Part shown: positions 51,913-60,838 of the stretch, piece by piece
How positions within the stretch are numbered: the stretch's first letter is position 1
Layout: each line of letters opens with the position of its first letter
Origin: CAMPKL01 sp963805925
Lineage (GTDB): Bacteria > Acidobacteriota > Terriglobia > Bryobacterales > UBA6623
Assembly (NCBI GenBank): GCA_963805925.1
Contig: CAWDWB010000003.1
Span: forward strand, 1,426,001-1,490,000
Length of the DNA stretch: 64,000 bases
Direction: 5' to 3'
Notes under the pieces: generated by a model
Databases searched by the model: none
What the model was told of the DNA's origin: nothing
The model's input: only the letters and a program-made list of their open reading frames with translations
Position numbers and translations under genes: made by a program

Positions 51913-53496
51913 TTGAAACGAACCAATCAGGCTGGGCGGGGCCTCAACCGCCGGGACCTTTTGGCCGCTGGCCTGGGAATGACGGGAGGCCTATCGCTGC
52001 TCGCCGCCGCGCCGCCTCAGGCCGGCGCCGGCCGCGGGCGCTACTCGGACTACCCGTTTCGGCTCGGCATCGCCTCCGGCGACCCTACACCCAGCGGATG
52101 CGTCCTGTGGACCAGGTTGGCCCCCGAGCCGCTCGCGGCGGACGGCGGCATGGCCGGCGAAGACGTCCGCGTCGAATGGCAAGTCGCCGAGGATGACGGC
52201 TTCAACAAGATTGCGGCATCCGGCGAAGCTGCGGCGCCCACAGCGCTAGCGCACTCCGTGCACGTTGAGGTTTCCGGGCTGCGGCCGCACCGCTGGTATT
52301 TCTACCGCTTTCGGGCAGGCAATGAGATCTCCCCCGTCGGCAAGTTCCGTACGGCCCCTGCCGCCGGCGACCTCCCCGGACAATTGCGGTTCGCCTTTGC
52401 CTCCTGCCAGCACTACGAGAGCGGCCTATACACCGCCTACGAACATATGGCGCGCGAAGATCTGGACCTCGTCGTTCATCTAGGCGACTACATCTACGAG
52501 GGTCCGGCGCGCGAAGGCCAGGTTCGAGCGCACGTCGGCGACGAGATCACCACCATCGACGACTACCGGGTACGCCACGCGCTGTACAAGACGGATCCCT
52601 ACCTGCAGAGAACGCATGCCGCCTTCCCCTGGATCCTCACTTGGGACGACCACGAAGTCGACAACAATTACGCCGATCGCTTCTCGGAGCAACAAGGCGT
52701 CTCCGCCGACGAACTGCTCACGCGCCGCGCACACGCCTACCAGGCTTATTACGAGAACATGCCCATCGGTTCCGCCACGCGTCCACGCGGCAGCAATATG
52801 CAGCTTTACCGCGGATGCGAATACGGCCGTTTGGCTTCGTTTCACGTACTCGACACTCGCCAGTACCGCACCGACCAACCTTGCGGAGACCGCAACACCG
52901 CTCCCTGCGAAGGCGTATTCGATCCGAAGGCGACGCTGTTAGGCGACGTCCAAGAGCGCTGGCTGTCAGACCGTCTCAGCCAATCGCAAGCGACGTGGGA
53001 CGTCCTAGCGCAGCAGATCATGGTTGCCCGCGTCGACCGCCAAGCTGGCGAAGAGATCGCCTACAGCATGGACCAGTGGAGCGGCTACGATGCGGCGCGC
53101 AAACGCTTCGTCGACCGTCTCGCCCAGCCCGATGTCCGAAATCCGGTCGTTCTAACCGGCGACATCCATTCGAATTGGGTCAACGACCTTCAGGTCGATT
53201 TCGACCGTGAGGAATCGCCTGTCGTCGCCACCGAATTCGTGGGGACCTCGATCACTTCGGCCGGCGACGGCAGCCAAAACGTCGAGTACGCCGAGTCCGT
53301 CCAGCACGACAACCCGTTCGTGCGCTTCTACAACGGACAACGCGGCTACGTCAGCTGCACGGTAACGCCGCAGTCTTGGCAAGCGGATTATCAGGTGGTG
53401 GAATACGTGAGCCGCCCCGGAGCGCCGCTCATTACGCGGGCGTCATTCCGCGTGGACGAAGGTCAGCCGGGAGCGAAGAAAGAAAGTCAGAGCTAG
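51913..53496 (+). CDS. PhoD-type alkaline phosphatase / phosphodiesterase
   Basis: 527 residues from the TTG at 51913 (LKRTNQAGRGLNRRDLLAAG, initiating Met), with a Tat leader NRRDLLAAGLG. The N-terminal domain is followed by the metallophosphatase core: FAFASCQHYESGLYTAY, VHLGDYIYEG, TWDDHEVDNNYAD and VLTGDIHSNWVNDL. These supply the Cys, Asp and His metal ligands of PhoD (Fe/Ca centre). Exported, acting on phosphate monoesters or diesters outside the inner membrane. Together with the Pho locus it suggests phosphate scavenging, though 27 kb apart. No Pho box was seen just upstream. Confidence 0.93.
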   Translation: MKRTNQAGRGLNRRDLLAAGLGMTGGLSLLAAAPPQAGAGRGRYSDYPFRLGIASGDPTPSGCVLWTRLAPEPLAADGGMAGEDVRVEWQVAEDDGFNKIAASGEAAAPTALAHSVHVEVSGLRPHRWYFYRFRAGNEISPVGKFRTAPAAGDLPGQLRFAFASCQHYESGLYTAYEHMAREDLDLVVHLGDYIYEGPAREGQVRAHVGDEITTIDDYRVRHALYKTDPYLQRTHAAFPWILTWDDHEVDNNYADRFSEQQGVSADELLTRRAHAYQAYYENMPIGSATRPRGSNMQLYRGCEYGRLASFHVLDTRQYRTDQPCGDRNTAPCEGVFDPKATLLGDVQERWLSDRLSQSQATWDVLAQQIMVARVDRQAGEEIAYSMDQWSGYDAARKRFVDRLAQPDVRNPVVLTGDIHSNWVNDLQVDFDREESPVVATEFVGTSITSAGDGSQNVEYAESVQHDNPFVRFYNGQRGYVSCTVTPQSWQADYQVVEYVSRPGAPLITRASFRVDEGQPGAKKESQS

Positions 53497-53501
53497 CGGC
53501 G

Positions 53502-54107
53502 CTAGAAACCGTTCAACTCGTGGCACCAGAAGCATTCGTTCTCCACGCCGCGCTGCGCGTGGCAGTTCATGCACGAGGTCATGTTGATCGATACTTCCTG
53601 CGGCAGGGCATCATATTGGGTGACGTCGCCGTGGCAGGTCTGACAGGTCTCCCCCGCACGGACGTGCTTGCGGTGACTGAAAATCACGTAGCTTGGCGAG
53701 TCGTAGACCGGAATCCAGTCGATGCGAACATCGGCGGCAATCAGCTGGACAAGTTTCAGGATGCTGGGGTTATCGCGCGCCACCGTTCGGTGACAATTCA
53801 TGCAATCGCGCGGAGTCGGCAATCCAGCCTCAAATTTCTTCGCTGAATCCGGGTGGCAGCGGATACACTCGATGCCCTGAGCGGCATGCGCTTTGTGGCT
53901 GAACGATACTGGCTGAGCCGGCACGCGGCGGGGCAGCGTCTCGGGCGGGCTTTGGTAGTCGCGAGGGTCGGGCGCTTGCTGGGCCATCGCCAGCGACGCG
54001 ATTGCCGCCGCGAGGAGCAGGAACCAAGCCCGATTCCACGCCCGGACGTAAAGCTTCGAAGGACGGTCCACTCTCCTATTCTGAGTGCTGGCGCACGTGA
54101 AGGCCAT
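53502..54107 (-). CDS. Exported pentahaem cytochrome c
   Basis: 201 residues. A signal sequence lies within the first 42 (AWFLLLAAAIASLAMAQQ). Five CxxCH haem motifs follow: CIRCH, CMNCH, CQTCH, CMNCH and CFWCH, interspersed with His residues (FSHKAHAAQG, IFSHRKHVRAG) that could be distal ligands. The pattern resembles the class III/c7-type cytochromes of the periplasm. It is divergent from mqnA with 86 bp between. A menaquinone-linked electron-transfer role is plausible but inferred from position only. Confidence 0.92.
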   Translation of the reverse strand: MAFTCASTQNRRVDRPSKLYVRAWNRAWFLLLAAAIASLAMAQQAPDPRDYQSPPETLPRRVPAQPVSFSHKAHAAQGIECIRCHPDSAKKFEAGLPTPRDCMNCHRTVARDNPSILKLVQLIAADVRIDWIPVYDSPSYVIFSHRKHVRAGETCQTCHGDVTQYDALPQEVSINMTSCMNCHAQRGVENECFWCHELNGF

Positions 54108-54193
54108 AAGGCCTTATCCTCAGATGGCTGCGGGTTAGAACATGGCCTTCAGCATTCTCCGATCGGGCACGCTGGTAGAATGGAAGACTTGCG

Positions 54194-55039
54194 ATGCCCT
54201 CCGTGCCACGAGTTAGCGCCGTCAGCTTTCTAAATACCTCACCGCTCGTTTGGGGACTGCTGCATGGACCGCAGAAGGGCCGAATGGACCTGCGTTTCGT
54301 CGTGCCTTCCGAGTGTGCGGACGATCTGAGAGCAGGCCGCGCCGACATCGGGCTCGTGCCGGTAATTGAGCTGGCCCGCCAGCCGGACTTGTCCGTGATT
54401 CCCGGCAGCGCGATCGTCTGCCAGGGACCCGTGCGCAGCATTTTACTGGTCTCAAAATGTCCCCTGACCGAGATCCGCATTCTCGCCGCGGACACCTCTT
54501 CGCGCACTTCCGTTGTACTCACGCAGCTCATTCTGCGCTCCAAGGGTGTCGAGGCGCCCGTTGTGACGCCGCACCAACCCGATCTCGATGCGATGTTGCG
54601 GATAGCGGACGCCGCGCTAATCATCGGCGACCCGGCATTGCGGCTTGATCCCGAGATGGTCGCCTGGCAAGGCCAGCCCGTATTCGTCTATGACGTCGGC
54701 CGGCAATGGGTCGAGTTGACCGGCTTGCCGATGGTCTTCGCCGTCTGGGCCGCCAAAGAACATGTCGACCCGTCGGCGGCAGGCGTTTTCGAAGAGTCCA
54801 AGCGTTACGGCATCGCTCATACCGACGAGATCGTCCGCATGGAAAGCGCGGCGCGGGACTTCGATCCCGACATGGTGCGCAAGTACATTACGGGCCACAT
54901 CTCGTACGACCTCGGGGCGCAAGAGCGCACGGCAGTGGACCGTTATCTGCAGCTCGCAAGGCAAACGGGACATGCGCCAAAAGGCTCCGCGGCGCGCTAT
55001 CTTGAATCTTCGGCCATTGTCGGCCAGGAGCAGAACTGA
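54194..55039 (+). CDS. mqnA: Chorismate dehydratase (futalosine menaquinone pathway)
   Basis: 281 residues, MqnA fold related to periplasmic-binding proteins but without a signal peptide, hence cytoplasmic. It begins PRVSAVSFLNTSPLVWGLLH, and ADIGLVPVIELARQPDLSVI, then ILLVSKCPLTEIRILAADTS match the MqnA family. It dehydrates chorismate to 3-[(1-carboxyvinyl)oxy]benzoate. It overlaps the mqnC start by one base, confirming the alternative menaquinone route. No MenBCDE genes were seen here. Confidence 0.95.
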   Translation: MPSVPRVSAVSFLNTSPLVWGLLHGPQKGRMDLRFVVPSECADDLRAGRADIGLVPVIELARQPDLSVIPGSAIVCQGPVRSILLVSKCPLTEIRILAADTSSRTSVVLTQLILRSKGVEAPVVTPHQPDLDAMLRIADAALIIGDPALRLDPEMVAWQGQPVFVYDVGRQWVELTGLPMVFAVWAAKEHVDPSAAGVFEESKRYGIAHTDEIVRMESAARDFDPDMVRKYITGHISYDLGAQERTAVDRYLQLARQTGHAPKGSAARYLESSAIVGQEQN

Positions 55040-56070
55040 TGTTGACTCAGCAACAAGCCCGCGACCTGTTCGCCAGCGACGATTTGATCGGCGTCGGCAT
55101 GGAAGCGGACTCCATGCGCCGCAAGTTCCACCCGGAAGGAATCGCGACGTACATCATCGACCGCAACATCAATCACACAAATTTCTGCACCGAGTACTGC
55201 ACCTTCTGCGCCTTCTACCGGCCCATGGGCCACAAAGAGGGTTACGTGCTCTCCTTCGACGAGATCTCCGAAAAGATCCAGGAAACGATCGATCTCGGCG
55301 GCACCGGCGTCTTGATGCAAGGCGGCGTCAACCCCGACCTCGACATTGTCTACTTTGAGAATCTCTTCTCGGGCTTGAAGAAGAAGTTCGATATTCATCT
55401 GCACTGTCTATCGGCGCCCGAGATTCTTGAGGTCGCCAACGTCAGCAACCTCTCAATTCGCGACACGATTGCGCGTCTGCGCGATGCCGGCCTTGACTCC
55501 ATTCCCGGCGCCGGCGCGGAAATACTCGATGACGAAGTCCGCGTCAAGATCGCGCGACTCAAGTGCACCACCGCCGACTGGCTCGACGTCCACCGCACCG
55601 CCCATCAACTCGGCATGCGCACGACCTCGACAATGATGTTCGGTTGCGGCGAAACCGTCGAGCACCGCATCAACCACCTGGAGATCATCCGCCAACTCCA
55701 AGAGGAGACCGGCGGCTTCACCGCTTTCATTCCTTGGCCCTACCAACCCGTTAACAACCCTCTGGGCAAGAAGGTCCCCGACGAGGCGACCGCCGTCGAG
55801 TTCCTCAAGACCTTGGCGATCTGCCGCCTGTACCTCGACAACATCGTCAACATCCAAACTTCCTGGGTAACCCAGGGCCTAAAGGTTTGTCAGCTCGGAC
55901 TCAAGTTCGGCGGCAACGATGTCGGCAGCGTGATGCTCGAAGAGAACGTCGTCAGCCAGGCCGGCGCACAGCACTCGGCGACCGAAGAAGACCTGCGCCG
56001 CATGATTCGCGACGCCGGCTTCATTCCCAAGCAGCGCGATACGCTCTATCGCGCCTACTACCTCAACTAG
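55039..56070 (+). CDS. mqnC: Cyclic dehypoxanthine futalosine synthase (radical SAM)
   Basis: 343 residues. The radical-SAM cluster motif is C50-x3-C54-x2-C57 within NHTNFCTEYCTFCAFYRP. Also seen are GGTGVLMQGGVNPDLDIVYF and the MqnC-type C-terminal region ending AYYLN. The family also includes MqnE; the N-terminus with TYIIDRNINHTNFC and the total length fit MqnC better. It cyclises dehypoxanthine futalosine in menaquinone synthesis. Translationally coupled to mqnA. Confidence 0.92.
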   Translation: MLTQQQARDLFASDDLIGVGMEADSMRRKFHPEGIATYIIDRNINHTNFCTEYCTFCAFYRPMGHKEGYVLSFDEISEKIQETIDLGGTGVLMQGGVNPDLDIVYFENLFSGLKKKFDIHLHCLSAPEILEVANVSNLSIRDTIARLRDAGLDSIPGAGAEILDDEVRVKIARLKCTTADWLDVHRTAHQLGMRTTSTMMFGCGETVEHRINHLEIIRQLQEETGGFTAFIPWPYQPVNNPLGKKVPDEATAVEFLKTLAICRLYLDNIVNIQTSWVTQGLKVCQLGLKFGGNDVGSVMLEENVVSQAGAQHSATEEDLRRMIRDAGFIPKQRDTLYRAYYLN

Positions 56071-56171
56071 TCGTCCGTCTCAAAATCGGAGCCCGGCCGG
56101 AACTTTCCTGTTCTCGCTCCGTACTTACCTGTCAGTTCCATAACGGAATTGGATTCAGGAGGAGAACGAAG

Positions 56172-56726
56172 ATGACAGGACGATTTGTGCGCACGGCAGC
56201 CCTCGCTGCCTGTTTGAGCCTCACCGCCCCGATATGGGCGCAGACTTCGAATTGGCTGCACGTTGAGGTTAACGACGGCGGCAATAAGGCTTCCAAGGTC
56301 AACGTCAACCTGCCTCTCTCGGTAGCCAAAGTGGCGCTCGGTATGGCCCCCAAGCAGTTCACCGACAAGGCCATCGAGAAGCTCAACGACCATGACGTAT
56401 CGATCGCCGACCTCCGTAAGCTTTGGGCGGAAATCAAGAATGCCGGAAGCGCGGAGTTCGTGACGGTCCAAGACGGCGACGAAACCGTCCGCGTAGCGCG
56501 CGAGGGTGATTGGGTGCGAGTCCGCGTAGACAGCTCGGGGGACAAGACCGAACACGTCAAAGTCGATATTCCCATCGGGGTAGTCGATGCACTGCTCAGC
56601 GGCGACGGCGAAAGCTTCAACCTGCTCGCCGCGATCAATGAACTCGAAGGCAATACGGGCGACATCGTGCACGTCGAAGACGGCGATGACACCGTCCGGG
56701 TCTGGATCGGCTCCCAGGGAGACTAA
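56172..56726 (+). CDS. Exported protein built of two copies of a short repeat
   Basis: 184 residues from the ATG at 56172, with AGGAGGAG thirteen bases upstream and a signal peptide ending at AQ (about residue 24). Two modules of about 75 residues repeat: KVNVNLPLSVAKVAL to VTVQDGDETVRVAR, and HVKVDIPIGVVDALL to VHVEDGDDTVRVWI. Each has a VxVxxP strand, a helical DLLAAI-type middle and a GDxTVRV end. The gene at 56730 contains a variant of the same module. No catalytic motif is seen. It may be a small adhesion or interaction domain; family not recognised. Confidence 0.8.
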   Translation: MTGRFVRTAALAACLSLTAPIWAQTSNWLHVEVNDGGNKASKVNVNLPLSVAKVALGMAPKQFTDKAIEKLNDHDVSIADLRKLWAEIKNAGSAEFVTVQDGDETVRVAREGDWVRVRVDSSGDKTEHVKVDIPIGVVDALLSGDGESFNLLAAINELEGNTGDIVHVEDGDDTVRVWIGSQGD

Positions 56727-56729
56727 TTC

Positions 56730-57248
56730 GTGCGCATTCTTCTGGGCATCATCGGCGTCTTTCTGGGCCTTGTTATCGTGACCGTGCTGAGTACGAGTTG
56801 GCTCGTCGTGTACGTCCACGAAAAGAACGAGGGGTGGAGACTGATGGTCCCCGCCCCCGTCTTTCTCGCCGATATAGCCCTATGGTTCGGCGGAGCCCAA
56901 GCTGAGCGGGTCGACCTGCCGCCAGAGGCGCTCGAGTTTCTGCCGATGCTGCGGCCGGTCGTCGATGAGCTAGCCAAAGCGCCTGACTTCGAAATGGTTC
57001 ACGTCGAAGAACCGGGTCTCAACGTCTCGATCCGCAAGGTCGGCCCGAGTTTCGCGGTTTCGGTCGTCGAGAACGATCAAACCGTCCACGTCACCGTTCC
57101 GATGGCCGCGCTGGAGGCGGCTGTGCGCGCGGCTGGCGATGGTCAACTCAAGATTGGCGACCTCGCAGGAGCCCTGCACGGTGTTTCGCATACCAAGCTC
57201 GTCGACGTCCGGCAGCCCGATCAAGACGTCAGCGTCTGGGTTTGGTAG
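56730..57248 (+). CDS. Membrane-anchored protein with the same repeat module
   Basis: 172 residues from GTG (56730), three bases after the preceding stop. The N-terminal transmembrane helix (LGIIGVFLGLVIVTVLSTSW) is followed by a helix-rich region. A module with the same order as its neighbour follows: MVHVEEPGLNVSIRKVG, then VHVTVPMAALEAAVRAAGDG, then LVDVRQPDQDVSVWVW. The pair is likely co-transcribed and may interact. Function unknown. Confidence 0.8.
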   Translation: MRILLGIIGVFLGLVIVTVLSTSWLVVYVHEKNEGWRLMVPAPVFLADIALWFGGAQAERVDLPPEALEFLPMLRPVVDELAKAPDFEMVHVEEPGLNVSIRKVGPSFAVSVVENDQTVHVTVPMAALEAAVRAAGDGQLKIGDLAGALHGVSHTKLVDVRQPDQDVSVWVW

Positions 57249-57261
57249 TCACGCGCCGCCC

Positions 57262-58119
57262 CTAGGGCTTCTCGTCTAGATTGAGTCGGCGGACCCAAAC
57301 GCTTCGATAACGAACCGGATTACCGTGCATCTGCAGTAGGATCGGACCTTCCGCCTCGTGAGGCACGTACTCCGATCTCATGCGATGCGCCGTCGGCCCG
57401 AGCAGCTCTTGCCGGTTTTGGACCAGCACGCCGTTGTGAAACACCGTGGCGAAAGCAGGCTTGACCAGCTTGCCGTCGGTGAACCGCGGGGCTTCAAAGA
57501 CAATGTCGTACGTTTGCCACTTGCCGGGTTCGCGCGAGGCGTTCACCAGCGGCGGATACTCGCCATAGAGCGCCGCCGCCTGCCCGTCGGCGTAAGTCTT
57601 GTTGTCGAACGAGTCCAACACCTGAATCTCGTACGTCCCCATGATGCCGATGCCGCTGTTGCCGCGACCCTGACTCGCGCCCACGACCGTTTCCGGCGCG
57701 GCCCATTCCACGTGGAGTTGGATGTCGCCGAATTTTTGCTTGGACATCAGGTTCGCCCTCGTGTCGACCTGCATGTAGCCGTTCTCCACTTTCCAGGTCG
57801 GTTCCACCACCTTGCCCTTGGAGTAGTTCGGGTAGAACTCCATGCCGAACGGCCCGTCCCAGCCGACCCACTGCGATAGGTCCGTCCCATCGAATAAGAC
57901 GACCGCGTCCGACGGAGCCGTGCCGCGGCGTTCGTCGGTCGGAAACGTTCCCGGCGTCACGACCGCAGGCCGGGGCCGGGTGTCGTCATGGACGCGCCAC
58001 TTGCCTCCCGGCAGGAATGGCGTATCCGTATACCCGGTGGCCGGGGCATGTTCTTGAGCGAAGGCACTGACCAGTGCCAGGGCGGCAGCGCCGGCGAAGA
58101 TAGAAATTCGGTGGTTCAT
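57262..58119 (-). CDS. DUF1080-family secreted protein (3-keto-disaccharide hydrolase-like)
   Basis: 285 residues. A signal peptide (about 1-21, ISIFAGAAALALVSAFA) is followed by the DUF1080 beta-sandwich with VLFDGTDLSQWVGWDG, DIQLHVEWAAPETV, GNSGIGIMGTYEIQVLDSFD and the closing GPILLQMHGNPVRYRSVWVR. These are diagnostic of the family related to concanavalin-like glycosidases; only a few members have a measured 3-keto-glucoside hydrolase activity. It is convergent with 57248. Confidence 0.92.
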   Translation of the reverse strand: MNHRISIFAGAAALALVSAFAQEHAPATGYTDTPFLPGGKWRVHDDTRPRPAVVTPGTFPTDERRGTAPSDAVVLFDGTDLSQWVGWDGPFGMEFYPNYSKGKVVEPTWKVENGYMQVDTRANLMSKQKFGDIQLHVEWAAPETVVGASQGRGNSGIGIMGTYEIQVLDSFDNKTYADGQAAALYGEYPPLVNASREPGKWQTYDIVFEAPRFTDGKLVKPAFATVFHNGVLVQNRQELLGPTAHRMRSEYVPHEAEGPILLQMHGNPVRYRSVWVRRLNLDEKP

Positions 58120-58239
58120 TGCAGCGAGCTCCGGATGGCGAATGAATCGATCGACGACATTCTAGCAGCCGGACGCGAAAAGGCCGCTCTCATGCAATGC
58201 AGGGGAACGGCCTCGGTTCGGTCAGAATGTTGCGCGCCG

Positions 58240-58461
58240 CTATTCGTTCAGCGGCAACTGCATTTCTACTTCGCGCCAGGCGCTGATCTTAAGGCGACGA
58301 CAGACCCAGCAGAGACCTTCCGACTCTTGGCTCGCGCCGGGCTCACCGCAGACTTTGCAATCGAAAGTCTTGCGAATCGAGGGCTCGAAGACGACCTTCT
58401 TGGCAGAGGCCAGTAATTTCGGATCCACGATGTTCGTCAGGTCGGTTCTCTTCTTAGTCAC
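58240..58461 (-). CDS. Small zinc-ribbon-like protein
   Basis: 73 residues. Two CxxC pairs (C35-x2-C38 in FDCKVCGEP and C51-x2-C54 in GLCWVCRRL) would bind one zinc. The flanking helix (MTKKRTDLTNIVDPKLLASA) is charged. The gene stands alone, 110 bp upstream of the DUF1080 start in the same direction as it (minus), and is divergent from the Fur-family gene. Function unknown; ribbon proteins of this size often bind nucleic acids or partners. Confidence 0.7.
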   Translation of the reverse strand: MTKKRTDLTNIVDPKLLASAKKVVFEPSIRKTFDCKVCGEPGASQESEGLCWVCRRLKISAWREVEMQLPLNE

Positions 58462-58633
58462 GTCTTATATCGCCTGCCGTTTCCGGAACTCTTACTATAG
58501 GGACCGTTTTCGACGAAGTCTATAGTCCTTCCGTTCTAGGTCGAATCCGTCAGACGCCTCCTGTTGAATAGACGCACCGAGGGGTGCTTCGGATTCGGGA
58601 ATCTAACGGGTTCTGCAGCGACCCTATGGTAGG

Positions 58634-59134
58634 ATGATGGCGTCCGGGGTGTTCGTTTTGCCAGCTAAATCTCCAGCAAGAGCGCCGTTACAAGCGCATG
58701 GAATTCGGCTCACCCGGCAGCGTGAGTTGTTGTTCGAGATCCTCAACAACGCTCATCGGCACCTGAACGCCGATCAGCTATTCGAACTGGCCAAGAAGCG
58801 CGACCCAAAAATCAATCGCGTCACGATTTACCGCACACTCAAAGTACTGAAACAAGAAGGCTTGATCGACGAACTCGACTTGCTGCACTACGAAGGCGAG
58901 CAGCACTACTACGAGACGCGGCTGAAGAGGGCTCACGCCCACGTGGTCTGCCTCAAGTGCGGCGCGGTCCAAGAGTTCTTTGGCGAACCGGTGAAGGACC
59001 TCCGGGACCAAATCGAGGCGTCGCTGGGATTCAAAATAGAAGTCGCCCGAACAGAGGTGGGCGGACTGTGCGCCGACTGCCAGGGAGAGGATGCCGTCGA
59101 TTCGCCTGAAGAAGTCGGACAAGCAGCTTCCTGA
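58634..59134 (+). CDS. Fur-family transcriptional regulator
   Basis: 166 residues. The N-terminal winged helix (about 15-95) contains RLTRQRELLFEILNNAHRHL, NADQLFELAKKRDPKINRVT and IYRTLKVLKQEGLIDELD. The metal-site sequence HYYETRLKRAHAHVVCLKCG and the second CxxC (CADC) complete a structural zinc site. It senses a metal or peroxide and represses target genes; Fur, Zur and PerR cannot be distinguished here. It precedes the FHA-GAF-PP2C gene by 57 bp. Two ATGs in tandem give the start. Confidence 0.9.
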   Translation: MMASGVFVLPAKSPARAPLQAHGIRLTRQRELLFEILNNAHRHLNADQLFELAKKRDPKINRVTIYRTLKVLKQEGLIDELDLLHYEGEQHYYETRLKRAHAHVVCLKCGAVQEFFGEPVKDLRDQIEASLGFKIEVARTEVGGLCADCQGEDAVDSPEEVGQAAS

Positions 59135-59191
59135 TCTCCCCCGAAGCTCTTGTCTCACATCGTTTAGACGCGCCCGTCTAACCACGCGTCC

Positions 59192-60838
59192 ATGATCCTA
59201 ACCGTCATCTCTCCCAGCCAGGAACGGCGCCAAGTTCGTGTGGATCGTAGCCCGTTCCGCATCGGTCGTCTGATGGACCGCGAACTATCCCTGCGCGACA
59301 GCCGCATTTCGCGCAACCACGCGCAGATTCTACAGGAAGACGGCGAGCACTACATCGAAGATTGCGACAGCCGACACGGCGTGTTCGTCAACGGTCGGCG
59401 CGTGCAACGCGCGCGGTTGCGGCCGCGGGATCGCATCGATTTCGGCGTGGAAGACTCCTACGTCGTTTTCGTCGGCGACAACCCTATTTTTTCGGCGCCC
59501 TTGCTCAAGAAAGTCGCCGAGATGCCCGAGGGACGCGACAACCTCGGACGCCTCAGCGCAGTTCTCGATGTCGCCCGTGCGCTGGAGTCCGCGGGCTCTG
59601 TCGATGACGTGCTCGCGGCTGCAGTGGACGCCGCTTTGTCGGTCACCGGCGCAGAACGCGGATTTCTGATGCTGCACGGCGCCGACGGCCAGTTGGATAT
59701 CCGTGTCGCCCGTGATCGTGAAGGCAAGATTCTGGCTGCGGACGAACTGCGTGTGCCCCACAAGGTTCTCGAAGATGCCCTCAAGAATCGATCCGAGCTA
59801 TTCGCCATGTCGTTCGACCAGGCCGCCGATGCGGATGCTCTCGAACAAGGTCATACCGTCTTGGCTCTCGAGTTGCGCAGCGTCATCTGCGTGCCGCTCG
59901 TGCGCATTCGGCTCGGACAAGAATCCGAGACCAATCTGCTGACGAAGGCCAAAGACACTCTCGGCGTCCTCTACATGGACACCCGTCAGATCGGCGTCAA
60001 TCTCGCCGAAGGCAACCGCGAATTACTGCAGACGCTGGGCATTGAGATCTCTACGGTTCTTGAAAACGCCCGACTGCTGAGCGAAAGTCGCCGACGCCAC
60101 GATCTCGAGCAGGAGTTGCAGATTGCTCGCGAGATTCAACAAGCACTGCTGCCCGCAACGCTGCCTTCCAGGGGTTGGTTCGCGGCCGCCGGCTCATCGG
60201 AAGCGTGCTTTCAGGTGGGCGGCGACTACTACGACGTCATTGACCTGGGCGATGACGTCTGGGGAGTTGTGCTGGCCGACGTTTCCGGCAAAGGCGTCTC
60301 CGCGGCTCTCATGTCTTCGCTCTTGCAAGGAGCCTTCTTCTCCGCCGCCGCTTCCAGCGCCGACCTTTCCGTCGCCGTATCGAAGATCAACCGCTACATC
60401 ACTGAGCGCTCCCGTCATGCCCGCTTCACCACGGCGTTCTGCGCCATGATTCATCGCGACGGCAAGGGCCGATGGGTGAATGCAGGCCATTGCGCCGGCA
60501 TGGTCGTGAGGGCTCAAGGCGGCATCGACTGGCTCAAGCCGACAGCTGTACCGATCGGTCTTTTCCCCGACGCCGAGTTCCCTTCAGAGCAACTGCAGCT
60601 GAATCCCGGGGACCGCCTTGTGCTTTACAGCGACGGCGTCTCCGAGGCCGCTAACGCTGCTGAAGAGCGCTTCGGCGAACAGCGCCTGGCGAGCCTCGCC
60701 GGCCGCGGACAGTATGGCTCTGTGCAAGAGCTCCACGACGCCCTCATGGATGAGATCGCCGAGTTTACGCAGGGCGTCGCTCAGTCGGACGATCTCACGT
60801 TGCTGGTCATCGGCTACGAAAGCGAAAAGCCGGTCTAG
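59192..60838 (+). CDS. FHA-GAF-SpoIIE/PP2C-type serine phosphatase
   Basis: 548 residues. The FHA domain is at about 5-100 (FRIGRLMDRELSLRDSRISR, then NHAQI and DCDSRHGVFVNG), with the Arg/Ser/His phosphothreonine-binding residues. A GAF domain follows (about 130-300, VTGAERGFLMLHGADGQLDI). A C-terminal PPM/SpoIIE-type phosphatase (about 315-540) has the metal Asp in VGGDYYDVIDLGDD, VLADVSGKGVSAALMSSLLQ and LVLYSDGVSEAAN. It resembles RsbU/RsbP partner-switching phosphatases that activate sigma factors. No anti-sigma partner is adjacent. It overlaps the YbdK stop by four bases (convergent). Confidence 0.94.
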   Translation: MILTVISPSQERRQVRVDRSPFRIGRLMDRELSLRDSRISRNHAQILQEDGEHYIEDCDSRHGVFVNGRRVQRARLRPRDRIDFGVEDSYVVFVGDNPIFSAPLLKKVAEMPEGRDNLGRLSAVLDVARALESAGSVDDVLAAAVDAALSVTGAERGFLMLHGADGQLDIRVARDREGKILAADELRVPHKVLEDALKNRSELFAMSFDQAADADALEQGHTVLALELRSVICVPLVRIRLGQESETNLLTKAKDTLGVLYMDTRQIGVNLAEGNRELLQTLGIEISTVLENARLLSESRRRHDLEQELQIAREIQQALLPATLPSRGWFAAAGSSEACFQVGGDYYDVIDLGDDVWGVVLADVSGKGVSAALMSSLLQGAFFSAAASSADLSVAVSKINRYITERSRHARFTTAFCAMIHRDGKGRWVNAGHCAGMVVRAQGGIDWLKPTAVPIGLFPDAEFPSEQLQLNPGDRLVLYSDGVSEAANAAEERFGEQRLASLAGRGQYGSVQELHDALMDEIAEFTQGVAQSDDLTLLVIGYESEKPV

